A stretch of 64,000 nucleotides of DNA from CAXMRP01 sp965216515 (lineage in GTDB: Bacteria; Pseudomonadota; Alphaproteobacteria; Rhizobiales; Afifellaceae): NCBI GenBank assembly GCA_965216515.1, contig OZ244173.1:1860001-1924000 (forward strand), read 5' to 3'. The notes below the pieces were generated by a model. That model worked only from the letters and a program-made list of their open reading frames with translations. It did no database searches and was not told the DNA's origin. Below, in pieces: positions 1 to 8,400 of this stretch; the stretch's first letter is position 1; each line of letters begins with the position of its first letter. The position numbers and the translations under genes are program-made.

Positions 1-753
1 GGCATCGCCCTCAAAATGCCCGTAAAAACGGTTGAGCCTGACATGAAGCAGGGTCGGGCCGTCGCCGGCGCGGGCCCGCGCGACCGCCGCGCCGGACGCT
101 TCATAGACGTCGAAAAAGTCCGATCCGTCGACCTCCTGCGACGGAATTCCAAAACCTTCGCCCCGGCCCACCTGGCTTCCGCCCACCGACCAGGACGATG
201 CCGTGGTCTCCGCGTAGCCATTGTCCTCGGCAACGAAAACGACCGGCAGGTTCCAGATCTTCGCCAGATTGTAGCTTTCCAGCACCGCCCCCTGGTTCGA
301 CGCCCCATCGCCGTAAAAGCAAACCGCGACACCGCCGGTTTTCAGCGTTTTGGCACTCAGGGCCGCCCCGCACACAAGCGGCGCGCCGGCACCGACGATT
401 CCGTTGGCGCCGAGCATGCCCTTCGACAGGTCGGCGATATGCATCGATCCGCCCTTGCCGCCGCAAAGTCCGTCCTTGCGGCCGAAAATCTCCAGCATCA
501 TCGGCTCGACCTCCACGCCCTTGGCGATACAGTGGCCGTGGCCGCGGTGGGTCGATGCAATGGCGTCGCGATCATCCAGATGCAGGCAAACCCCAACACC
601 CGACGCCTCCTCGCCGGCGTAGAGGTGCACGAACCCGGGGATCGAGCCGGCGGCGAATTCGGTGTGAACCGCATCTTCGAACGACCGGATCGTGCGCATC
701 CGCCGATATGCCGTGCCGAGCTCCTCGCGCGACAATTGCAATCCACTGACCAT
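1..753 (-). CDS. Thiamine-diphosphate dehydrogenase E1 component, alpha subunit (pyruvate/acetoin dehydrogenase type), partial
   Basis: The 3' end lies beyond the left edge; 251 codons are visible. The ATG at 753 follows a GGAGGAAAC ribosome site. The product resembles the alpha chain of 2-oxo-acid (pyruvate) or acetoin dehydrogenases, cytoplasmic enzymes that use ThDP to decarboxylate the substrate and pass the acyl group to a lipoyl E2. Visible motifs are THRGHGHCIAKG (about residues 68-79), GGKGGSMH (98-105) and the ThDP motif beginning GDGASNQG (148-155). The motif ends EDNGY where many relatives have ENNGY. The beta chain and E2 should follow downstream, outside the window. Pyruvate and acetoin enzymes cannot be told apart here. 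It is divergent from the TetR operon. Confidence 0.88.
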   Translation of the reverse strand, partial: MVSGLQLSREELGTAYRRMRTIRSFEDAVHTEFAAGSIPGFVHLYAGEEASGVGVCLHLDDRDAIASTHRGHGHCIAKGVEVEPMMLEIFGRKDGLCGGKGGSMHIADLSKGMLGANGIVGAGAPLVCGAALSAKTLKTGGVAVCFYGDGASNQGAVLESYNLAKIWNLPVVFVAEDNGYAETTASSWSVGGSQVGRGEGFGIPSQEVDGSDFFDVYEASGAAVARARAGDGPTLLHVRLNRFYGHFEGDA

Positions 754-950
754 GACAGTTTCCTCCCCGTCTCGGTATTTTCCCTGATCATATGCGCTCC
801 TGCGCAGCCCACAACCCGCAATGATCAAATATCACGCCGGAAAGGCACCGGCCGGGCGCCCCGTGTGTCGGACTGTCCGCCGCTGGCCCCTCATCCCGGC
901 GTCAACAGGACAAGGCACCGGCCGCCAGTTAACCGCAACGGCGGTCAAAC

Positions 951-980
951 TTGTATTTAATCAATCGAATGATTAAATAC
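951..980 (+). promoter_or_regulatory. Palindromic TetR-type operator overlapping a sigma70-like promoter
   Basis: A perfect inverted repeat with 11-bp arms GTATTTAATCA (953-963) and TGATTAAATAC (970-980) and a 6-bp centre. It overlaps a promoter read toward the regulator gene: -35 TTGTAT (951-956), 17-bp spacer, -10 TAAATA (974-979). A TetR dimer bound here would block that promoter, which suggests autoregulation of the efflux operon. The site is AT-rich inside GC-rich DNA. Control of the divergent E1 gene, 200 bp away, is less likely. Confidence 0.72.
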
Positions 981-1006
981 CCGGTGCGATGCCGGCGCGT
1001 TTCCAC

Positions 1007-1131
1007 CCGGCGGCAGGCGAGGCAAAAATGGCAAAGTCGGAACGGCCGGCAGCAGGCGGGGCGAATATGGCAAAGTCGGAACGGCCGGCGGCAGGCGGGG
1101 CGAATATGGCAAAGTCGGAACGGCCGGCAGC
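1007..1131 (+). repeat. Tandem 39-bp repeat carrying three in-frame ATG codons
   Basis: Three units start at the ATGs at 1028, 1067 and 1106, exactly 39 bp apart, with a partial unit upstream from about 1007. Each unit has the purine-rich stretch AGGCGGGGC (AGGCGAGGC before the first) ahead of its ATG and encodes MAKSERPAAGGAN or a close variant. The third unit diverges after about 26 bp, where the conserved TetR domain begins. The period is 13 codons, so copy-number changes keep the frame. Confidence 0.85.
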
Positions 1132-1765
1132 GGAAGGGACCCGTGAGGCATTGATCGAAGCCGGTCTGCGCCTGTTCGGCGAAAAAGGTTTCGATGCCAC
1201 GTCCACCCGCGATTTGGCCGCCGCGGCCAATGCCAATATCGGTTCCATCGCCTACCATTTCGGCGGCAAGGACGGGCTCAGAAGCGCCTGCGCCGGAGCC
1301 ATCGTCGACCGCCTGTCAACGATCGTTTTGGCCGCCGGCAACCTGTCCGGACATCCGCCGGCACCGGATGTTGCCGCCGACCGGTTGGAAACAGCCATCC
1401 GCACGATGGTCACCTTCATGATCGCCAATCCCCAGGCCGAGCCGATCGCCGCCTTCATCCAGCGCGAAATGGCCCAGCCCAGCCCGGCCCTCGACAGGAT
1501 TTACGCCGAACTGATCGAGCCGACCCACAAGGCGCTTTGCACCCTGTGGGCGGCCGCCACAGGTCGCGACCCGGAAAGCGCTCAAACCCGCATCGATGTC
1601 TTTGCCGTGCTCGGGCAGGCGCTGTATTTCCGCATCGGCAGACCGGTCGTCATTCGCCGCATGGCCTGGCGAACGATCGGCGAGGCCGAAGCCAGTCTTA
1701 TACTGGCCACGGTCACCGCAAACCTGCGCGCCCAGATCGCCGCCCGCCGGACGGACCGGACATGA
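1028..1765 (+). CDS. TetR/AcrR-family transcriptional regulator, CecR-like
   Basis: A 245-residue DNA-binding repressor if translation starts at 1028; starts at 1067 and 1106 give 232 and 219 residues. The helix-turn-helix lies just after the repeat: TREALIEAGLRLFGEKG, then ATSTRDLAAAANANIGSIAYHF, which contains the recognition helix (named in part as IGSIAYHFGGKDGL). The rest is the ligand/dimer domain. In Enterobacteria the CecR repressor accompanies the ybhGFSR efflux genes, and here the same partners follow: the stop overlaps the next start as ATGA (1762-1765). The palindrome at 953-980 is its likely operator. The N-terminal repeat region is low-complexity and probably disordered. The ligand is unknown, probably a drug-like compound. 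Confidence 0.88.
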   Translation: MAKSERPAAGGANMAKSERPAAGGANMAKSERPAAEGTREALIEAGLRLFGEKGFDATSTRDLAAAANANIGSIAYHFGGKDGLRSACAGAIVDRLSTIVLAAGNLSGHPPAPDVAADRLETAIRTMVTFMIANPQAEPIAAFIQREMAQPSPALDRIYAELIEPTHKALCTLWAAATGRDPESAQTRIDVFAVLGQALYFRIGRPVVIRRMAWRTIGEAEASLILATVTANLRAQIAARRTDRT

Positions 1766-2718
1766 CCGGTATCCTGTGCGCACTTCCGCTGATCGCCTCG
1801 CTGTTTTCCGCCTGCGATCCGGCGCCACCTTTGGCCGTCGGCTATGTCGAGGGCGAATATGTGCTTGTGGCGCCCGTCGAGGTCGCCGAGATTGTCGACC
1901 TTCGCGTTCGCCGCGGCGATGCGACCGGTATCAACGAACCCCTCGTCATTCTGGAGCGTCGCGACATCGAGATCGCCGTGGCCGAGGCCGCCGCTGCCCT
2001 TGCCGAGGCTGACAGCCGGCTCGCCGATCTGAAAGGCGGCAAGCGGCCGGAGGAAATCGCGGTCATCGAGGCCGCGCGCAATTCCGCCGTGGCGCAGGAA
2101 CGCGAAGCGAAGCGCATATTGCAGCGCCAGACCCTGCTTCTGGAGCGCGGATTCACCGCCCAGGCAAAATTCGATGACGCCGAGACCGCCGTTGAGATGG
2201 CCCGGGCCAGGCGCGCCGAACTGGATGCAAGCCTCGCCGTCGCCAGGCTCCCGGCAAGACCCGACACGATCCATGCCGCCGAAGCGCAGGTCGACCGCGC
2301 GCGTGCCGCGCTGGACCGCGCCCGCTGGCGCCTGGACCGGCGGACCCTGTCATCGCCGCGTAACGGCATCGTGTTCGATATCATCCGAAATCCCGGCGAC
2401 CTTGCCGGCCCACAGGCACCGGTCCTGTCCATCCTGCCGGACGGCGCGGTCAAACTGCGCCTCTATCTGCCGGAACGGGCGCTTGCGGGCGTGTCAATCG
2501 GCACAAAGCTGAGCGTCCGCTGCGACGGTTGCCGGCCGGACATGACGGCCACGGTCGCTTATGTCGCGCCGGATCCGGAATTCACGCCGCCGGTGATCTA
2601 TTCTCTGGAGAACCGGCAGAAGCTCGTCTATCTCGTGGAAGCACGCCCGGACGCCAATGCCACCGCCCTGAAACCCGGGCAGATCGTCGATGTCGTCCTG
2701 GCCGGCGGTGACACATGA
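1762..2718 (+). CDS. HlyD-family periplasmic adaptor (membrane-fusion) protein, YbhG-like
   Basis: A 318-residue adaptor that should link an inner-membrane ABC exporter to the outer membrane. The N-terminus is a short hydrophobic segment ending SLFSAC, compatible with a lipoprotein signal with Cys18 as acceptor, although Phe at -3 is not the commonest residue. A barrel-sandwich half motif (VAPVEVAEIVDLRVRRGD) is followed by an Ala/Glu/Arg-rich coiled-coil hairpin (about residues 70-190), then the second half with SPRNGIVFDI and a beta-barrel domain. It starts inside the stop of the regulator and ends inside the start of the ATPase (both ATGA), so translation is probably coupled. Confidence 0.88.
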   Translation: MTGILCALPLIASLFSACDPAPPLAVGYVEGEYVLVAPVEVAEIVDLRVRRGDATGINEPLVILERRDIEIAVAEAAAALAEADSRLADLKGGKRPEEIAVIEAARNSAVAQEREAKRILQRQTLLLERGFTAQAKFDDAETAVEMARARRAELDASLAVARLPARPDTIHAAEAQVDRARAALDRARWRLDRRTLSSPRNGIVFDIIRNPGDLAGPQAPVLSILPDGAVKLRLYLPERALAGVSIGTKLSVRCDGCRPDMTATVAYVAPDPEFTPPVIYSLENRQKLVYLVEARPDANATALKPGQIVDVVLAGGDT

Positions 2719-3698
2719 ACACCGGCCGGGACAAGGGCAACATCGCCATCGATGTCGAGGGACTGGTCAAGCGTTTCGGCGATCATACCGTCGTCGACCA
2801 GGTCTCCATGCGCGTGCGCCGCGGCGAGATTTCCGGCTTTCTGGGGCCCAACGGCTCCGGCAAGACGACCACCATCCGGGTCATGTGCGGGCTGCTGACG
2901 CCGGATGGCGGCAGCGGCCGTGTGCTCGGTTACGACATCCGCACCGAAGCACTGATGATCAAGCGCGAGGTCGGCTACATGACCCAGCGCTTCTCGTTCT
3001 ACGAAGATCTCTCCATTGAGGAAAATCTGTTGTTCGTGGCACGCCTTTACGGCCTGAAGCCGGTCCGCGACCATGTTGCGCGCACACTCGACGATCTTGG
3101 TCTGTCATCGCGAGCCCGCCAGCTCGCCGGCACACTGTCGGGCGGCTGGAAGCAGCGCCTGGCTCTTGCCGCCTGCATCATGCACACCCCCAAGCTGTTG
3201 CTCCTGGACGAACCCACCGCCGGGGTCGATCCGAAGGCACGGCGCGAATTCTGGGATGAAATTCACAAGCTGGCCGCCGACGGCCTGACGGTTCTCGTCT
3301 CCACCCACTATATGGACGAAGCGGAGCGCTGCCATCGCATCCACTACATCTCCTACGGGCGTCTTCTCGCCAGCGGCACCGTCGACGAGGTCGTCGCCAG
3401 CGCCGGCCTGACCACCTACATCGTCGAAGGCCCCGACGTCGGCGCGGCGGCGAAACGGCTGGCCGGCATGCCCGGCATCGATCAGGTGGCGCCGTTCGGC
3501 ACCTCGCTGCATGTGGTCGGGCAGGATCCGGAACGCCTGGCGGAGAGCGTGCGCCGGGTCGCGACCGGCACTGGCGTGACCGCCCGGCCTGGCGAAACCA
3601 GCCTGGAGGATGTTTTCATCCAGTTCATGAGTGCATCGACGGACAATATGGCCGGATCTGCGGCGGCTGCGGCAAATGCGGCGGAGCCCGGCAGATGA
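2715..3698 (+). CDS. ABC exporter ATP-binding protein (YbhF/CcmA type)
   Basis: A 327-residue single nucleotide-binding domain. Walker A is GPNGSGKTTT, the signature is LSGGWKQRLA and Walker B is LLLLDEPTAGVDP, followed by the switch STHYMDEAERC. The C-terminal 100 residues form the accessory domain common in ABC-2 type ATPases. The E. coli YbhF homologue has two fused ATPase domains; this one has a single domain and must act as a homodimer. It probably powers the permease encoded immediately downstream (4-bp overlap) to export a hydrophobic or cationic drug. The last 15 residues are Ala-rich. Confidence 0.92.
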   Translation: MNTGRDKGNIAIDVEGLVKRFGDHTVVDQVSMRVRRGEISGFLGPNGSGKTTTIRVMCGLLTPDGGSGRVLGYDIRTEALMIKREVGYMTQRFSFYEDLSIEENLLFVARLYGLKPVRDHVARTLDDLGLSSRARQLAGTLSGGWKQRLALAACIMHTPKLLLLDEPTAGVDPKARREFWDEIHKLAADGLTVLVSTHYMDEAERCHRIHYISYGRLLASGTVDEVVASAGLTTYIVEGPDVGAAAKRLAGMPGIDQVAPFGTSLHVVGQDPERLAESVRRVATGTGVTARPGETSLEDVFIQFMSASTDNMAGSAAAAANAAEPGR

Positions 3699-4831
3699 AC
3701 GCCTACTTTTCACTCGGTCGCCTGAGCGCGCTGCTTGCCAAGGAGTTCATCCAGATGCGGCGCGACCGGGTCACCTTCGCCATGATGCTGGGTGTTCCGC
3801 TGATGCAGCTCATCCTGTTCGGCTTTGCCATCAACACCGATCCCAAAGCCTTGCCGGCCGCACTGGTGACCGCCAGCCAGGATCACTATTCCCGGGCGAT
3901 GGTGTCGGCCCTCGAACTCACCGGCTACTACCGGTTTGACCATGTCGTCGCGAGCGCCGCGGAGGCCGAGGCCCTGATCGAGGCCGGCACCGTATCGTTT
4001 GTCGTCACCATTCCCTCCGACTTCGCCCGCCGCATCGATCGCGGCACGAAGCCGCAAATCCTGATCGAGGCGGATGCCACCGATCCGGCGGCATCCTCAG
4101 GCGCGATTTCCACACTCGGCACGCTGATCGGCCGGGCGCTCCTGCGCGAGCGGAATGCTGAAGCCGCCGCGGCCCGCGCCGCCGACGAGGCGGTCGAGAT
4201 CGTCGTGCATCGACGTTACAATCCCGAAGGCATCACCCAGTACAACATCGTCCCGGGCCTGCTTGGCGTCATCCTGCAGATGACCATGGTCATGATGACC
4301 TCCATGGCGCTCACCCGCGAAAGCGAGCGCGGCACGATGGAAAACCTGCTGGCGATGCCGGCAAGCCCGCCGGAAATCATGCTGGGCAAGGTGTTGCCCT
4401 ATCTGGCCGTCGGCGCGGTTCAGGTCGCGGTTGTGCTGATCGCCGCCAAGCTCTTGTTCTCTGTGCCTTTTGTCGGCGATCTGACCCTGTTGCTGACCAG
4501 TGTGATGATTTTCGTGCTGGCGCTGGTTCTTCTCGGTTATCTGATCTCCACGGCCGCCAAGACCCAGATGCAGGCCATGCAGCTCACTTTCTTTTTCTTT
4601 CTGCCGTCCCTGCTCCTGTCCGGGTTCATGTTCCCCTATCGCGGCATGCCCGGCTGGGCGCAAACGCTGGGCGAAATCTTCCCGCTGACCCATTTCCTGC
4701 GCGTCATCCGGGCGGTGATGCTGAAAGGCGCCGATCATGCGGCGATTTCGGCCCCGCTGGTCGCCCTGATTGTCTTTGTCTTCATTTTCGGCGGCCTGGC
4801 GCTGGCCCGGTTTCGTCGCACCCTCGATTGA
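3695..4831 (+). CDS. ABC-2 type exporter permease (YbhS/YbhR/YhhJ type)
   Basis: A 378-residue membrane protein: one N-terminal helix (VTFAMMLGVPLMQLILFGFA), a periplasmic domain of about 150 residues, and then five hydrophobic segments including ILQMTMVMMTSMALT and the FFFFLPSLLLSGFMFP helix. This is the architecture of the ABC2_membrane_3 family. E. coli has two permeases (YbhS and YbhR) but here only one is encoded, so a homodimer is expected. It is the last gene of the efflux operon, and a hairpin lies downstream at 4858-4879. Confidence 0.9.
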   Translation: MNAYFSLGRLSALLAKEFIQMRRDRVTFAMMLGVPLMQLILFGFAINTDPKALPAALVTASQDHYSRAMVSALELTGYYRFDHVVASAAEAEALIEAGTVSFVVTIPSDFARRIDRGTKPQILIEADATDPAASSGAISTLGTLIGRALLRERNAEAAAARAADEAVEIVVHRRYNPEGITQYNIVPGLLGVILQMTMVMMTSMALTRESERGTMENLLAMPASPPEIMLGKVLPYLAVGAVQVAVVLIAAKLLFSVPFVGDLTLLLTSVMIFVLALVLLGYLISTAAKTQMQAMQLTFFFFLPSLLLSGFMFPYRGMPGWAQTLGEIFPLTHFLRVIRAVMLKGADHAAISAPLVALIVFVFIFGGLALARFRRTLD

Positions 4832-4851
4832 CTTGAAACCGGCGATTGAAT

Positions 4852-4879
4852 CAAAAACGCCGCCGGAGAACCGGCGGCG
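4852..4879 (-). terminator. Rho-independent terminator for the cold-shock gene
   Basis: A perfect 9-bp stem CGCCGCCGG/CCGGCGGCG (4858-4866 with 4871-4879) has a 4-base loop. On the minus strand it is followed by TTTTTGA, so it terminates the cold-shock gene ending at 4910. On the plus strand no T-run follows, but the hairpin may also slow transcripts from the efflux operon. Confidence 0.8.
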
Positions 4880-4909
4880 TCTGAAACGGGCAAAAAACCC
4901 GGCGCTGCG

Positions 4910-5125
4910 TCAGGACGCAAGCGTGATGTTGATCGCATTCTTGCCGCGTCCGCGCGGATCGTCGGCGACCTCGAAAGTCACCTTGTCGCCCTCGTCGATG
5001 GAGGGAACGCCGGAGGCTTCCAGCGCCGTTGCGTGAACGAAGATGTCCTTCGATCCGTCTTCCGGAGCGATGAAGCCGAAGCCGCGCGAATGATTGAAGA
5101 ATTTGACTGTGCCATTAATCGGCAT
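4910..5125 (-). CDS. Cold-shock protein (CspA family)
   Basis: A 71-residue, single cold-shock domain, nucleic-acid chaperone that melts RNA structure at low temperature or in stress. RNP1 is RGFGFI (14-19, with Arg in place of the usual Lys) and RNP2 is DIFVH (27-31). The start MPINGTVKFF was chosen because GGAAAGGATAT precedes it; an upstream in-frame extension carries no domain. The leader is probably long and structured (hairpin at 5161-5183). The gene is divergent from putA. Confidence 0.95.
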   Translation of the reverse strand: MPINGTVKFFNHSRGFGFIAPEDGSKDIFVHATALEASGVPSIDEGDKVTFEVADDPRGRGKNAINITLAS

Positions 5126-5446
5126 GGGGATATCCTTTCCCGCTTGTGATATTGGATAAAGCCGATCGCCCCGGCCGATCGGCGCGAGGTGTGGATCGTC
5201 TCTCAATTGTCGGGAAAGGGTCTTTGGGGCCTGGGGCCATATCGTCTTAACCGGTCGTCGAGAGGGCGCACATTTCCAACATAACCGTGCGCCGCACCCC
5301 CTACATCGGGCCGATTGCCCGAAATTGCAAATGTTTTCTTCAAAAACGGTTTCCCCGCGCGGTCCGGCCAATGGCGACGATCGGCGTCCCGCGCCGGGCC
5401 TCATCAGCGCCGGTGACCGCAGGGGGTAGGCCGATGGCCGGGGAAA
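5126..5446. promoter_or_regulatory. Divergent csp/putA intergenic region with a leader hairpin
   Basis: This 321-bp stretch holds no convincing gene. A hairpin with 8-bp arms GCCGATCG (5161-5168) and CGATCGGC (5176-5183) lies 36-58 bases upstream of the csp start and would be in its 5' untranslated region. Structured leaders are usual for cold-shock mRNAs; function here is inferred. The putA promoter must lie in the right half, but no clear motif was found. Confidence 0.4.
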
Positions 5447-8400
5447 ATGATACACTTTCCGCGCCGCTTCGATTGGGCCCGGACCTTGGATACGCCTCAG
5501 CCTGTTCGCCCCGACATCCGTACACGGATCAGGACATCATGCCTGATCGGCGAGGCGGCATGCCTTCAGGATCTGCGGACCCGCGCCGGCATCGACGAAG
5601 CAAGCCGCAAGCGGATTTCGGCGCGCGCCGTCCATCTGGTGGAAACCATTCGCCGGAACAGCGATCCCGGCCTGATGGAGGCGTTTCTCGCCGAATATGG
5701 CCTGTCCACCGACGAAGGCATCGCGCTGATGTGTCTCGCCGAAGCGCTGTTGCGGGTACCCGATGCCGACACGATTGACGAACTGATCGAAGACAAGATC
5801 GCCCCCTCCGCCTGGGGCCGGCATCTGGGCCGGTCCAGTTCTTCGCTGGTGAATGCGTCCACATGGGCGCTGATGCTGACTGGCAAGGTGCTGGACGACG
5901 AAGGCTCTGCCGGTGTCGCGGCAATTCTGCATGGCCTCATCAAACGCGTTGGCGAACCGGTCATCCGCACCGCCGTTCGCCATGCGATGCGCGAACTCGG
6001 CGGGCAGTTCGTGCTTGGCGAGACCATGGCGGAGGCGTTGAAGCGGGGCGAACCGGAGATCCGCGCCGGCTACACCTTTTCCTACGACATGCTGGGCGAG
6101 GCGGCACTGACCGCCGGCGACGCGGAAACCTATTTGCGCGCCTACAGCGCCGCCATCGCCGCGCTGGCCGACCGGGCCACAGCTTCCGACATCCGTGACA
6201 ATCCGGGCATTTCCATAAAGCTGTCGGCGCTCCATCCGCGTTACGAGGTCGGCCAGAAACGACGGGTCATGGACGAACTGGTCGATCGCGTCCGCACGCT
6301 CGTCCTGGCCGCTCGCGACGCCAATCTGGGGCTCAACATCGACGCCGAGGAAGCCGATCGCCTTGATCTTTCGCTCGACGTCATCGAGGCGCTTGTACGC
6401 GATCCGCGCCTGGCCGGCTGGGATGGCTTCGGGGTCGTGGTTCAGGCGTACAGCAAGCGGGCCGGGCCGGTTGTGGATTGGCTCCATGGCCTCGCCGGCG
6501 AACGGGATCGCAAGCTCATGGTCCGCCTCGTCAAGGGTGCCTATTGGGACGCCGAGATCAAACGGGCGCAGGTCGAAGGTCTCGCCGGATTTCCGGTCTT
6601 CACCCGCAAGGCGGCGACCGACGTGTCCTATCTGTGCTGCGCCCGGCGGCTGCTGGCGATGACCGATCGCATCTATCCGCAGTTCGCAACCCACAATGCC
6701 CACACGGTCGCCGCCATTGTCGAACTGGCGCCCGACCTGTCGGCGTTCGAGTTTCAACGCCTGCACGGCATGGGCGAGGCGCTGCATCGCACCGTCATGG
6801 CGGCGGAAGGAACCCGCTGCCGCATCTACGCGCCGGTCGGCGCCCATCGCGACCTTCTCGCCTATCTGGTCCGTCGGCTTCTGGAAAACGGCGCCAACTC
6901 GTCATTCGTCAATCAGATTGTCGACGAAACCGTACCCGCCGCCGAAGTCGCCACTGATCCCTTCGACCTGATCGACCGGGCGGACGGCGCCGGCAATCCG
7001 GCAATCGCGCGACCCGCCGGCCTCTATGCACCGGAGCGGGAAAATTCGCGCGGCTGGGATCTTCACAATACCGACGACATCGCCGCCTTCGAAGCCGCCC
7101 GCGAGCCCTTTCGTCAGCAAATCTGGGATGCCGGGCCGCGACTCGCCACAAGCGCCGAAACCGGCCCGCCGCAACCGATCGTCAATCCCGCCAATCCCGA
7201 CGACACGGTCGGTCACGTCAGGGAACTGACGGTTGAGGGCACGGATGCGGCCCTTGCCGCCGCCCGCCCCTGGCCGGATCACGACGACGCGACACGAAAG
7301 TCAATCCTGCTCCGCGCCTCGCATCTCTACGAGGAGCATGCCGGCGAATTCTTTGCGGCAATGGCCCGCGAGGCCGGCAAGACGCCGATCGACGCCGTCG
7401 CCGAATTGCGCGAAGCTGTCGACTTTCTGCGCTACTACGCGGCCCGGATCGACGGCTTGCCGAACCGCCAGCCGCGCGGCCTTTTCGCCTGCATATCACC
7501 GTGGAATTTTCCCCTGGCGATTTTTACCGGGCAGATCGCCGCCGCTCTTGCCGCCGGCAATGGTGTCCTCGCCAAACCGGCCGAATCCACGCCGATCACC
7601 GCCGCCATCGCGGTTCGCCTCCTTCATGCCGCGGGCGTGCCGCACAGCGCCCTGCAACTGCTGCCCGGACGTGGCCCGGTTGTCGGCGCGCGCCTGACCG
7701 CCCATCCGGATATCGCCGGGGTGTGCTTCACCGGTTCCACCGATACGGCCCTGGCGATCAACCGGTCGATGGCCAAAGCCGTTGATCCGGCAGCACCGCT
7801 GATTGCCGAGACCGGTGGCCTCAATGCCATGATCGTCGACTCAACCGCCCTGCCGGAACAGGCGGTTCGCGACATTGTCGCATCGGCATTCCGCTCTGCC
7901 GGACAGCGCTGTTCCGCGCTCCGCATCCTCTTCCTGCAGGAGGAGATCGCCGGCCCCTTCCAGGACATGCTGTTCGGCGCCATGGATGAGCTTGTCGTCG
8001 GCGATCCGTGGTCCTTCGCCACAGATATCGGCCCGGTGATCGACGGACCGGCGCAGGCCGGTATTGCAGACCACATCGAACGCGCCAAACAAGACGGGCG
8101 GCTGCTCAAGCAACGCCCCGCGCCGGCACGCGGCACCTTTGTCGGCCCCGCCGCCATCGCCGTCAATTCGATTGCCGATTTGAAGCGCGAGATTTTCGGG
8201 CCGGTACTCCACATCGCGCGCTTTCGCGCCGACAGGATCGGCAACCTTGTCGATGACATCAACGCCCGCGGCTTCGGGCTCACATTTGGCCTGCACACAC
8301 GCATCGACGACCGGGTCGAGCAGATCACGGCCAGACTGCGGGTCGGCAACATGTACATCAACCGCAACCAGATCGGCGCCATTGTCGGATCCCAGCCTTT

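Noticed and set aside
929..1258. Minus-strand frame with Pro/Cys-rich repeats opposite the TetR start
   Set aside because: The repeats are those of the 39-bp tandem array read in antisense. The TetR frame is supported by its conserved domain.
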